64,000 nucleotides of DNA. Source: Jaapia argillacea MUCL 33604. Taxonomy: Eukaryota > Basidiomycota > Agaricomycetes > Jaapiales > Jaapiaceae. Numbering within the stretch: position 1 is the first letter of the stretch; each line of letters opens with the position of its first letter. The position numbers were made by a program, and so were the translations under genes. This document shows, piece by piece, positions 1-10,759 of the stretch. The notes below the pieces were generated by a model. That model did no database searches. It had not been told where the DNA came from and worked only from the letters and a program-made list of their open reading frames with translations. Location: assembly GCA_000697665.1 (NCBI GenBank), contig KL197748.1:111386-175385 (forward strand), read 5' to 3'.

Positions 1-339
1 TATCGCAGCAAACCCTGCGATGATAAGCGCTGGGCTGCTGGGTGGTACAGACTTGGCCAACCCTAGACCCTTATCGATTGTAACAGGCGCCCGAGTTCAT
101 AAAAAAAAACTAGCTGCCAGCAGTGAGATATGGTTGTCAAATATGGGGTCTCACCAATTCCAGGCGTGAACTCTGTTGGATATGTTACGCTTCCGAAATG
201 CCTCATGGACTGATAAAAGTCGCCAATCTCAAGCACCGCCATTAATTTTCATTGTAGCAGTCCAGACATGTACTTCCTAGGCGAGGAATCATGGACGATT
301 AGTGATGGAGACCCTTGATGTGGGTGAAAATGGCGATTG
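1..339. other. No gene recognised
   Basis: I see no coding region, repeat or RNA gene that I can support here. A short A-run lies near 102-109. Confidence 0.5.
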
Positions 340-905
340 AAGGTGAGGTATAAAGTTTGAAGTATCTGCAAGCTCATTTCTTGAAGCACTTGTAGATCCC
401 CTAGCTTCACACCTGGCATGTGTTGTCTGCAGCAACTTTATCGTCCAATCATATTTCACGAAGGCTCATCTTCTGCCTCCCAATCCATGTCTGCCTGCAC
501 TGAAATGGTGGTTCAAAGGTGAGGCACAAAGTTCAAGGTATCTGCAAACTAAGCTCTTGACAGTGGTTCCAAGGGGAGGCATAAGGCCCAATGTATCCGC
601 CAACGCAATCCTTGAAGCGCTTACAGAGTTCCTAGCTTCATGCCTGACATGTGTCATCTGCAACAACCTAATCGTCCAATCATATCCCATGAAGTCTCTC
701 GTTCTATCTCGCAATCCAGTCTGCCTGCACCGAAACCCTCGAAGGTGAGGCGTAAAGTTTGAGGTATCCATGAAATATGTTCCTGAAGTGCTTGCAGAAC
801 CCCCAGCTTCATCCCTGACATATGTTGTCTGTGGCAACTATATTGGCAAAATGTATATAGCATGAAGGCTCATTTTCTGCCTTGCAATCCATTTCTGCCT
901 GCACC
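340..905 (+). repeat. Degenerate tandem repeat, unit about 175 bp
   Basis: The phrase AAGGTGAGG or AAGGGGAGG restarts at 340, 516, 571 and 742. Each full unit then runs through a similar series of words: AAAGTTTGA, TATCTGCAA, CTTGAAGC, CTAGCTTCA, GTTGTCTGCA, TCTGCCTGCAC. The spacing is 176, 55 and 171 bp, so the second unit is truncated and restarts. The array runs into the presumed start of the membrane-protein gene: the upstream ATG at 882 lies within the last unit and is therefore doubtful as the real start. Confidence 0.75.
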
Positions 906-1505
906 ATGCCCATCTCTAAGGCCCTGCTATCCACAGCCCTCAGTGCAATTCTAGTTGTTTTGGTCGCTGTGTTGCCCATTGTTGGAGAGGTCGTCTGTAT
1001 TGATACCACCTACTGTGACATCCTTGTCTTTTTCAGAGTCAACTATCTTGTGCATGCCAGCACGATCCCTTCCATGGCTGGCACCAAGTGGTATGATATG
1101 ACATGTTGGACTATCCTCACTCTGTTCCTCCCCTTTGCTGGGCTTGGAAAGTTGCTTGGGATGATTTGCAGGCATTTCATAGTGGGTGAAAGCGATTTGG
1201 AAAAGGCAGAAGTTCACAATGCTCTATTACTTGTGATGAGGATGGCCGAATGGACCCCTGATCACATTCCCAGTGAAGTATATGTGATTCTACCAGAAGG
1301 CTTTGAAGATCTGGATGAAAAGTATGTCTTCCCCAACTCCTCACAAAGTGAGGGAGGGTCTTTGGCACCACGAAACGAACATTTTCTCTATACTGACCAT
1401 TGCTCTGCAGGAAAAATGACATCAATTTTGGCATCCAGAGCACTTGAAGCATCATTTTGGATCGCTCTGGGTTCTGTGACCTCATATAGACTGCTTGAGA
1501 AGTAG
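906..1505 (+). pseudogene. N-terminal half of an agaricomycete multi-span membrane protein, separated from its C-terminal half by Ty3-1
   Basis: The open frame begins at ATG 906 (an in-frame ATG at 882 falls in the repeat). It starts with a hydrophobic helix, residues about 4-28 (ALLSTALSAILVVLVAVLP), then TTYCDILVFFRVNYLVHA, then a second hydrophobic stretch around WTILTLFLPFAGLGKLLG. A block containing ALLLVMRMAEWTPD follows. I recall this order from a family of agaricomycete membrane proteins of unknown function, in which a region with an IHGKP-like motif and a second set of membrane spans follows. That missing half is found at 13152-14453, beyond Ty3-1, on the same strand. I infer one ancestral gene split by the insertion. 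No function can be assigned. Confidence 0.55.
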
Positions 1506-2488
1506 AATAAATTTCAAAATACACTTTCTGACTCCTTGCGAAGGGATGACAAATCAGTGAGGGAGGGGCTGTAAGTCTTGCATCATTGATACGATCAATG
1601 ATCTTGAGCGATGCCAAAGAAAGGATGTCGGGACTGGGTTATGAATGGCGCAAGGACGTCAATGATGAGCTGTCAAAGAACGATGAGGACTGAATTGGTA
1701 GTGGTGCAGGAGCACCAAGAGTCCCTGACTCCATTCTGCACATCTTTATTTGCCCTAAAGAGCTCGCTTCAGAACATTGTCAATCAAGCCAGTCTAGGTA
1801 CACCATATGCACCACCACAAACATATGAGACAACCATGGAAATATTCAGCTACAAAGGTCCTAAAAACTAGTAATGAATGCCCAACAAGCCACTCTGGCA
1901 CGGCAGGGGTGTTTGTCACTGGCATTATACACTTGAATGAGTTGAACAATGCTTGAACAACATCTTTGACTTTCCTCGATAGCGAGTGCAGCGTTACACT
2001 CCCAACCCACTGGGGTGGAGTACTCTACATGGACTCCACATAGAATCAGCAGGTTCCAGTGGACATGCGAATTCCACCCGATTCTACCCGTCCTACACTT
2101 CTTGGACAGTAACATCACAAGGTGTGACAAACGTTACCCACCATTACTCCTGTCCTGCTATCACTCCCGCTGCCATCGTTCCCAACACCAGCTACTCTAT
2201 CACAAATCCTCGCCTGTAATGACCATCTGTAATGCTATTAATGCTTTAGATATACATGTCGTTACGTGATATTCCATTCCTCCCATCCTAGAACAGGGCT
2301 ACTGCCTATCTTGTGTTGTCTAGGTGAAACCTATTATGGTATCCACCCAAAATGTCAATATGTAACTTCTTGGTTCTGTTTGTTTCCTTGGACATGTAGT
2401 GACATATATATTTAATAATTAAGCATGGCTAGAAATGGGGGTATTGAGCTCATAAATCAAGTCAGTGTTATCTGCAACGGTGAGCGGG
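1506..2488. other. Stretch between the split gene and Ty3-1; no gene recognised
   Basis: Short open frames exist (around 1611-1871 and 1986-2219) but none shows a motif or family I know. It may be intron, untranslated or decayed sequence of the split membrane-protein gene. The last five bases, GCGGG at 2484-2488, are the left target-site duplication of Ty3-1. Confidence 0.4.
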
Positions 2489-2753
2489 TGTAAGGACGTG
2501 GGTCCTTGGTGGACGGGTCGTGGGACTCTCAGGACTTGTGGTGGACTGTTGTTAGTTGTTATGTCAGTTGAGTCTTTGTTAGCCGCTGGCATGGCTTCCC
2601 TCTCTCAGATTACTTCGTGCTACGCTCATCTTGTTGTCTCCTCAGCTCTATTCTCTACTCTTGTGTCTTTCGTGCCTAGTTACTGCTCTTCTATATAAGA
2701 CGGGTAACGGTTCTCTTGGAGTGACTCTAAGGGTTGAGACTAGACTTCTTACA
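2489..2753 (+). repeat. Ty3-1 5' LTR
   Basis: It matches 12886-13151 almost base for base and ends in the inverted hexamers TGTAAG and CTTACA. A TATATAA box lies at 2692-2698, so transcription should start within the LTR, about 30 bp further on. The two LTRs differ at about 12 positions, all CpG-type transitions, plus one 1-bp indel. I could not identify the primer-binding site behind it. Confidence 0.93.
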
Positions 2754-2829
2754 CCTTTTTGAACCTGGTTTTTTTATTTTGAACCCCTACAGCGACTTTT
2801 GCGACTTATAGCAAAAGCAGGACTACACT

Positions 2830-5800
2830 ATGTCTAACAAGCAGCGCCGAAAAGCCAAAAGCGCCAAGAGGGCGACTGCTACGTCTCCTACCCTGGGCAC
2901 CAATCCCACCAGTGCATCTCGAACCTCCAAGCAGCTTGACCCCCATGTCAACTCTCATCGAAGTGGTGAATCTACCAGTCGACCTCCTGAGGGGACCAGT
3001 TCTCCTCTATCTGTTCACGGTAGTCTGGTACCCACTGACCCTGGTGGTGATGCCACCTCCGAGTCGAGGGCTGAAGTTAACGCCATGGCGGCAGCATTGC
3101 TGACCAAGATGGCTGGAATGCATTCAGGCGACGAAACCAATGACGATTAGCTGGTGATGCCAAGTGGGGATCAAGGAGCGGTATTCTCTGCCCAAAGAGA
3201 AGGTGCATCTCTTGGTGAGCCTGCGTCCAACTTATTGGGATCCGAGATATTCAGGTGAGGCCCTTCTCCTGGGATATCCAGGTTAGTAGACCCTCGTGTA
3301 TCATCAGTGGGGGTGGTAGGGTTGTGACGCCCCAGTATGGTCATGTTGACTAGACATTTATCGTCCATCGATACCAACACCGAGGCTGGGATGTTCGCGC
3401 TTAAAGAGCTGCAACAATGGTCCACTGAGCATTGGATTGAGGCTGATCAGGAGATAGCAGCGTTCACTGATGAGGTTGCTGGAGCGATAGCTCAAATTAC
3501 CAAGGTGAGTGTAGACTTGCACGCCAAGTCAGCCAGATTGCGAACCGAATATCGCCAGTCGAACAAGGCGTTACAGGCTAAGCTGGATGCTACTGAGCGT
3601 GTTCTTTCTGGCCAGAATAATGTCTCGAGTGTCTTCTCGTACGCTACAGGGAGTGGCAGTGGCTACGCAGTCCTCCCTTCCCCTGTACCCAGTGTCGAAT
3701 CCTTACTGATGGGCCCCAACACTAGGGTTCCATCTAAGGAGGGTAGTGTTTCGCCACAATCGTTTCTCATGGATCGTACTGCTGGGAGGGTAATGGGTAC
3801 CAACATGGTGCCTGAAACCCCGTTCCCTGCTCATGATACTTCAGACGCCAACATATTGGCGTCCATATCACACCTAGGCGAAGGTCGTCATCTACCTAAT
3901 GAAAGTGTACTGGATTATAATCGTCGTCGAGCTGCTGCACAGTGGATGGCCCAAGCACAGTCAACCCCATTCATAGAGCGAGCTTGCATGGTCAGCGAAC
4001 CAGTTCCTCGAACGTGTTATGGGAATGGGGGATTACCCGAAGCTACTAAGGGATTACCCCCGTCACGGGCCCCCCCCAATAGTGGAACTAGTAGAGTGCC
4101 GCCTTTAGTGCCACCCAGGCTACCATCCTTGCCCACGAGTGGAAGGTTCGATCGGGATGGGCCACCGCATATAGCAGGGGCTAAGGAGCCGACAGTACTT
4201 CGAAATGAGTATGTTGGAATCCTTCCCAACCCCATTCAAAAGTATACCACGTGATTTGATACTGTTCCTTCTAATGACAAAGGTTATGAGGGTGGATGAG
4301 AAAACGTCACTCAGGATAAGGGTAAAGGGCCTGAAGTCCCTCGCTATAATCAGTTCAGATCGGAAGTCCCGCCTTTTTCAGTAAGAAAGGATGACTCCAT
4401 CATTGAGATGTTTAGAGAACCCTGAAGGACTGCCCCTAATGGTCCTTATGGGTCCAGTGGTCCTAGACATGTGCCACTTGTTCACTCTCCATTGTGATGT
4501 TCCCCTCTGACTGCGACTGGGAGCGGCAGTGGTGGTGGTATAGGAGGAGCTCCACCTGCTCCTCCTCCCCTGCCCGGTTCTAGCCACAGTAGTGCGACCT
4601 CTAGCAATCGTCGTTCCAACTCTGATGAACGTAATGATCGGGGGCTGCCTCACAATCACCATGGACCCCTGGAGGGTGATGCGAACAGGGGTAATCGTCA
4701 GCCTGATGGTGATCGTACTGTGCCTGGCGGTATTGGTGGAGGTGGATCCAGTCCCCCTGGGGGAGGCAGAGGGCCTCTTGACAGAGGAGGCAGCCCTCCT
4801 GACAGAGGAGGTGGCCCTCCTGGAGGGGATAGGCCTCCTTCCCATGATCAGGGCGATGACTCGTCTGATGACAATAATCATACTCGTGATGAGTTGTCAT
4901 ACGGCCCCTCTAATGTTAGGTTTGATCTTGGAGCCGACCCCTTGAGCTCAGCGTCCTGTCGTCTGAGGCCCGAGAGAATGAGCCACACATACTCAGGTTC
5001 ACCTCGAGCCTACCTTAACCCTACTGCTATCGTCAACCATCCTGACAAATATGAAGAGGAGTCGCTGACTCGGATTAGGGTTTTGATACAAGAGTGTCTT
5101 AACCATGGCCAGTCTAGCCAGCCCTTGCCAAAAGGTGTTAAGACCCCTACCCCTTATCATTGGGAAGGGGAAGACGACATTGAGAAATTCGAGAACTGGT
5201 TCCAGTTCCTATTACGATGGATGTCAATGCAAGGATTGACCGGTGTCAAGTATGACCGCACCAGGGTGGATTTCCTGGGGCAGTTTCTTCGTAAACAGGC
5301 CCTCTCTTGGTTTAACCACAAGATTGACACATCCCGTTATTATGAACGAGGTTTGAACTTCGAGAAAGTGGTCTGTGCCTTACACACCTGGTTCCTGCAT
5401 AAGGCTACAGCCCAGGAAGCAGTTCACAAGTTCCTTAATTGCAAGTTCAGCTCAGAGACGGGTGTGGCTGCGTTCTATAACGCTCTTCATCACAACGCAG
5501 CACGTATGGTGGTCGCCCCTGACGACTATACGTTCAGGAGGGAATTCTTGGCTGGAATCCCTGAGGAAATCAGGGGTTTGTTGATGAAGAATTGGGGAGT
5601 TAACGCCGAATTCACGCCCTCTGAAGTGATGTATCGTGAGGCTATTGAGATGGAGACCTCCCTCAGGTTCATAGCCAGGCAGCGACAGCTTAGTGGTGCC
5701 AGACTGAGCAAGGGCAAGTCGTTGTCCAGTAGACGTACCAAAGGTCGCAATGCCTGTAGTCCTCATAGGAACGACCATCGAGATCGGTCCCCTGATAATC

Positions 5801-6624
5801 GCAGGAACAAATGGGATCGTTCGTCATGAAGGAAACGCGTTGCTCGTGAGTCGAGGGGTCAAGATGATAGGCCCTCCTCTTACTACGAGTCCAAAGGGTA
5901 CCGTTCACCTTGACAGGATGACCACTGACAAGGCAGAGTCGATCACTGCCATGATGATAGACCCTCCAGGTATAATCGGCTTAATGAAGGGAGGAGGCCA
6001 GCCAGGCCTCCCCCAGCCAATGATAGTCGCCCTTACCAAACCACTGGATCCGCAGATGTTACTTGCCATAACTGCAGGAAGAAGGGTCATATGCAGAGGC
6101 AGTGCCCCTCCCCCCAGCGAGATGCACAGTTACAAGCTGCCCACATAGAGGAACTGTCAACGGAGCCTACTACTACTGGAGAGTCAGGGTTGTCGATGGA
6201 ACAGTCATCACCAATTGATACCAGACCTACTCGACGGAGTGAGCATCGCGGTGATCACTTGGATTCCGGCCAGTCACGATCTAGTCAACGAGGCCATGGG
6301 CGATCCTCATCTTGCCAAGACTACTTAAACACCTCTTACGATTCATCAAGTCCATCCAACTATTATAATCGTTATGGGTCTGATTACTCCAGATCAGCTT
6401 GGTCGGTTAGGCTTAGTGCCATGAGAACTGTGGACTCAGATACCAATAGCATGAATAGCCTTGAGGGGCTACCCAATCTACAAGAGGTATTCGACTCGTC
6501 TGACGACGATACGGTGCCTAGGTTCGGATTGGTCAAACCTGCTTTATTCACTATGAAGCCAGTTCCCAGGCAGGAAACAGTGACCCGAGCTCACATGTGT
6601 AAGATGGACGGGAAGATTACCTGA
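2830..6624 (+). pseudogene. gag: Ty3-1 Gag: capsid-like protein with zinc knuckle
   Basis: The frame opens at ATG 2830 (MSNKQRRKAKSAKR, a basic start) soon after the 5' LTR. A coiled-coil-like part lies about 3340-3600 and a long Pro/Gly/Ser-rich linker at 3650-4960. The retrotransposon Gag core spans roughly 5020-5700 (FENWFQFLLRWMSMQGL, then FLGQFLRKQALSWFN). A basic stretch follows, then a CX2CX4HX4C zinc knuckle (CHNCRKKGHMQRQC) near 6064-6105. The same frame continues into the protease. In-frame stops are TAG 3148 and TGA at 3256, 3325, 4252, 4297, 4423, 4495, 5827, 5911, 5926 and 6622. The TAG is the only non-TGA stop in the whole gag-pol frame; it could be a true end of a short first ORF. 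Confidence 0.85.
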
Positions 6625-6630
6625 CCCAAC

Positions 6631-7167
6631 GTGAGTTGCCCAGCGAAGGAGGTGATGTGTTGCTATGTGAACATTGGAGGAACATCAGCGTTTGCGCTAT
6701 TGGATTCGGGAAGCACGATGGATTCCCTTAGCCCTAGTTTTGTTACGCTGGCGGGTATTCCGGTGTCGGAATTGGAAACCCCAATTCCACTGCAGTTGGG
6801 ATGTGTTGGGAGTCGATCCACCATTCAATTCGGCACTACTACGGACATTACCTTCGGTCATAACACAATAAAACACTACTTCAACATTGTGAATATTGAC
6901 CGGTACGACGCTGTGCTCAGTACAGCGTTCATGTGCAGAATGGGAGTATTGTTGGACTTCAAACATGGTGTATTAAAATTGGGATCCACTCCTGTATCCC
7001 TATTTAAAGGGGGAGAGGGTCCACAGAGCAATTGTCATGGTCGGCAATTCGATACCAGTGTCACTTTTCAGTCTACCAGAGAGCTATCCCCTGAACCCAA
7101 GTTGGGTTCAGGCAAACAAGTCAGCCAGACGGACTCGTCGTCACGTCTGGTGATTAATCCTAGGTGA
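6631..7167 (+). pseudogene. Ty3-1 retropepsin-type aspartic protease
   Basis: The active-site triad DSG is intact (LLDSGSTMD, Asp codon at 6703). It is followed by the expected fold pattern: LQLGCVGSRS, a beta strand ending FNIVNIDRYDAVLSTAF and a hydrophobic end, LLDFKHGVLKLG. It would cut the Gag-Pol precursor as a dimer. It sits in frame between the zinc knuckle and reverse transcriptase. TGA at 6622 and 7165 flank it in the common frame. Confidence 0.88.
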
Positions 7168-8868
7168 AGCGAGGCCGTGGGCAATGAACCACCACCCACA
7201 AAAACTTGCAAAGCCATGGTGGAAGAAATCACGGACGAATACTTCTTGCAACGACAAGCTGGTCAGAGTGAGCCTTTTTCTGGGAGCTTCTTCTTTGAAG
7301 AATCCACGAAAGTTCACCCTTCGTCATCCACGACGAATAATTATTCTGAGGACACCTGTAATGCTTGTCATAATCCTACGTGATCTGACGAACCTACTCC
7401 TATACCCCCTGAGCCAGATGATCTCAAGATCGATCTGGACCTCAGGCAGAAGCTACGTGACAAATGGATGGCTCAATGTACAGACCTGTTGGGTACCATA
7501 CCCCTCGAGTTACCCCTGCTTAGAGAGATCAACCATAAGATTCCCTTAGTGGATGAGAACAAACGCTACTCGTACCATTTGCCCTGGTGCGCGGAAGCCT
7601 TGAAGCCTCAGCTGAGAGCAAAGATCAATAGATACCTCCAGGTGGGATGGTGGGAGGAAGCCACTGTCCCCCAGGCAGCTCCCATGCTCACGTTGCTAAA
7701 GCCCAAATCGACTGATATTCGTACTGTTGTTGACTGTTGGAAATGAAACAATAACACCATCAAGGATGTTACCCCGTTTCCTGATCAAGATGAAATCCAT
7801 CATGATGTTGCTCGCGCTAAGGTTAGGTCAAAAATCGACATGTCTGACTCTTACAAGCAAATGCAGGTGGACCCTGATGATGTTTGGAAGACGGCGTTTG
7901 CTACGGTATACGCTACCTACGTTAGCCATGTTATGCAACAGGGTGACACGAACGCCCCAGCTACTTTTCAATGATTCATGACCCACCTATTCCAAGAATT
8001 CATTGGCATCTTCATACACGTCTACCTCGATGACATTTTCGTGTTCTCCAACTCACTAGCTGAACACGAAGAGCGCCTGCGTTTGGTGTTCACCAAACTC
8101 CGTGAAGCTAAGCTATATCTCAGCAAAAAGAAGTGTAGTCTGTTCGCAGAGCGCATTGACTGCCTAGGGCATATAATCGATGACAAGGGCATTCATGCCG
8201 ATGCTGATAAAATGGCCAAGGTTCGTGAATGGCGAACCCCTCAAACTTATCATGACGTTCAGCATTTTTTGGGGCTGGTCCAATACCTAGCTCCGTTCAT
8301 GCCTGATGTGACCACATTTACCAGCCCTCTATCCAGTATGATCTGCAATGGTCAGGTGTTTGCGTGGAGACCTATCCACGACAAATGCTTTGAAAGTATC
8401 AAGACGTTAGCCTGTCGTACTCCGATCCTTAAACCCATTGATCCCAGCACTGGTGAACCCATATGGGTAATTTGCGATGCCTCCCTGACTGGCATTGGGG
8501 CACTCTATGGCCAAGGACAGGATTGGCCAATGTGCCAGCCCGCAGGCTTCATGTCCAAAAAGTTCACGAATGCACAACAATCTTATTGCACTTACGAACA
8601 CGAGACGATCGCTATCCTTGAGGCTTTGATGAAGTGGGAGGACACGCTTCTGAACAGGAAGATCATCATAATCACAGACCATAAGGCATTGGAATATATG
8701 GGCACCCAGAAGAACTTATCGTACCGACAGGTGCGATGGAATGAGTATCTCAGCCGGTTTGACTACACTATCTGATATGTCAAAGGCAAACTCAACAAGG
8801 TCACCAACTGCTTCTCACGATATTACGAGTCTGACAATTTTGATGAATGGCAGCCTGAGAACGACTAT
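7168..8868 (+). pseudogene. Ty3-1 reverse transcriptase and RNase H
   Basis: The reverse transcriptase runs from about 7440 (REINHKIPLVDENKRYSYH) to 8250. The catalytic YLDD box is at about 8023 (HVYLDDIFVFSN), followed by the LGHIIDDKGI and LGLVQYLAPFM blocks. RNase H follows from about 8460 (VICDASLTGIGALYGQ, YEHETIAILEAL, TDHKALEYM). TGA stops lie at 7381, 7744, 7972 and 8773. The last two fall where this family has Arg: ATFQ-R-FM and I-R-YVKGK. A Trp in DCWK fits CGG to TGG. The frame runs on without shift into integrase. Confidence 0.9.
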
Positions 8869-10620
8869 GTGAACGCTGACGTACGACTGGACCTGGATGG
8901 GGATGCTCTCCCCGTAGCTCAGATCAAAGAGTTTCGAGCCGCTCAAGTGATGACCCCCCGGTCTAAGCTTAAGAAGGTTCCCATTGGCCCTGTAAGACGA
9001 TCTGATCGTCTTCAGGACGTCACTGTGACTGAAGAACGACACACAGTGTCTCAGACTATGGCGGAGGCTATGCCCAACGAACCGGAGCCCGTCCCTGCCA
9101 CACGGATTGCTCCTTCTATGGATGACAACCCCACTTTGGCAGAAGCCATGAAGTCCCAACCTTCACTCATGAATCATGTGGAACAGGATACCGATTTCAT
9201 GACCACTGTTAGAAACAGATATTTGGAAGACGGGTTCTTCTCGAAGATCCTCGCCGACGTTAAGGGGTTCTCCCTGTTTTCCGTTAAAGACGGGTTAATC
9301 ATGACCAAAAATCATCAGGGGATGGAAGTGGTGTGTATTCCTTGGGTTATGGTTGGTAAACGATCCCTGCCGGAAATCGCGATCGAACACAGTCATTCAA
9401 TTCTCGGACATCTGGGATCATTCAAGACGTCTGAATATGTTCGTCGATGGTACTGGTGGCCCAAGTTGGCTACTATAATCGAGAAATATTGTGATACGTG
9501 CAATGTATGTGCTACTACCAAGGCTACGGGTCAGAAGCTGATGGGGAAACTCCATTCCCTCCCCATTCCTACCCGACCGTGGGGATCAATAGGGATGGAT
9601 TTCGTTGGCCCTTTCCAGCCTTCTGGGGGATTTGATTACTTATGGGTCATCATATGTCGCTTAACCGCTATGGTTCACCTTGTCCCTGTGTTGACTACCG
9701 TTACCACCTCTGAGCTAGCTTGGATATACCTCGATTGGTATGTCAGACATCATGGTATACCTGACTCTATTGTCTCCAACCGCGATAGCAAGTTCACCTC
9801 TCGCTTCTGGAGGGAGTTGCATCAGTTATTAGGAACAAAACAGTTGATGTCCACGGCGTTCCACCCTCAGACCGATGGGTCTTCGAAACAGGCTATCCAC
9901 ACTACCAACCAGGTTATGCAATCACTAGTTCAACCCAATCAGATGGACTGGATCGAGAAGGTACCGCTTATCGAATTTGCCATGAACTCCAGCATCAGTC
10001 AGACTACTGGGTTCGCTCTGTTCAAGCTGGCGGGACCTATGCCGTCCATGATCCGTCAGCTTAACCTGGTGCCTGCTATTCCTGGAGTAAAGGATTTCGC
10101 TCTCAAGGCTCTAGAGAACTTAGCCAAGGCTCACGACGCTATACTCAAGAGTCAGGTTAATCAGGCATTTCACGCTAATAAGAGACGTCGACCTGACGAT
10201 CTGTTCCTGGAAGGGGACCTAGCATTCCTGTACAAGATTCTCATGGCAAACCCCAGTGAATCCACCTATACACTGGAGTTGCCTGAGGCCCTTAAGTCTC
10301 GTCGGATTCACCCGACATTCCATGTTAGCAGGCTGCGAAGGCATGAGAATAACGACGAAGTCATGTTTCCCCATTGTGAGACCAAGGTATTCTATGACGT
10401 CGGAAACGATGATGACACTCAATGGATGGTCGAGGAAATCACGGGCCACCGATGGATGAGGAATAAGTTACAGCTACTGGTGCGATGGACCTACGGCGAC
10501 GAAACATGGGAGCTGTTAGCTAACTGCGACGAGCTACAAGCCCTGGATGACTATCTAACACTATGTGGAGTAGCCTCAGCGTCGGCGTTACCCAAAAAGG
10601 TAGTTGCCTTAACGGGCTAG
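8869..10620 (+). pseudogene. Ty3-1 integrase with C-terminal chromodomain, uninterrupted but catalytically mutant
   Basis: This 583-codon stretch is open to TAG at 10618. It has an HHCC zinc domain (HSHSILGHLG, then CDTCNVCATTK), the catalytic core with Asp in GMDFVG and Asp in SNRDSKF, and a chromodomain-like end (VEEITGHRWMRN, LLVRWTYGDETWE). The third catalytic acid, normally Glu in DGSSE, is Lys here (DGSSKQ, about 9875-9890), so strand transfer should fail. Chromodomains of such elements guide insertion into heterochromatin by binding methylated histone H3; that is family knowledge, not shown here. Confidence 0.9.
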
Positions 10621-10759
10621 TTGGCGATTACAAATACTGTACAGTATCAGGCCATAATACCCTTGTGCCATAGAACTCTCTCTTTCAATCGACCGCCACA
10701 GTCGACGACTCGTCTAAATCTCTGCTGTTGACTCACTTTACTATCTTTTAATTTCTGAC

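Noticed and set aside
2754-2790. Primer-binding site of Ty3-1 (TTTTGAACCC, also seen after the Ty3-3 5' LTR).
   Set aside because: It is not directly at the LTR edge in Ty3-1 and does not begin with TGG; I cannot name a tRNA.
4378-4900. Antisense frames opposite Ty3-1 gag.
   Set aside because: Low-complexity complement of the Gly/Pro-rich gag linker.
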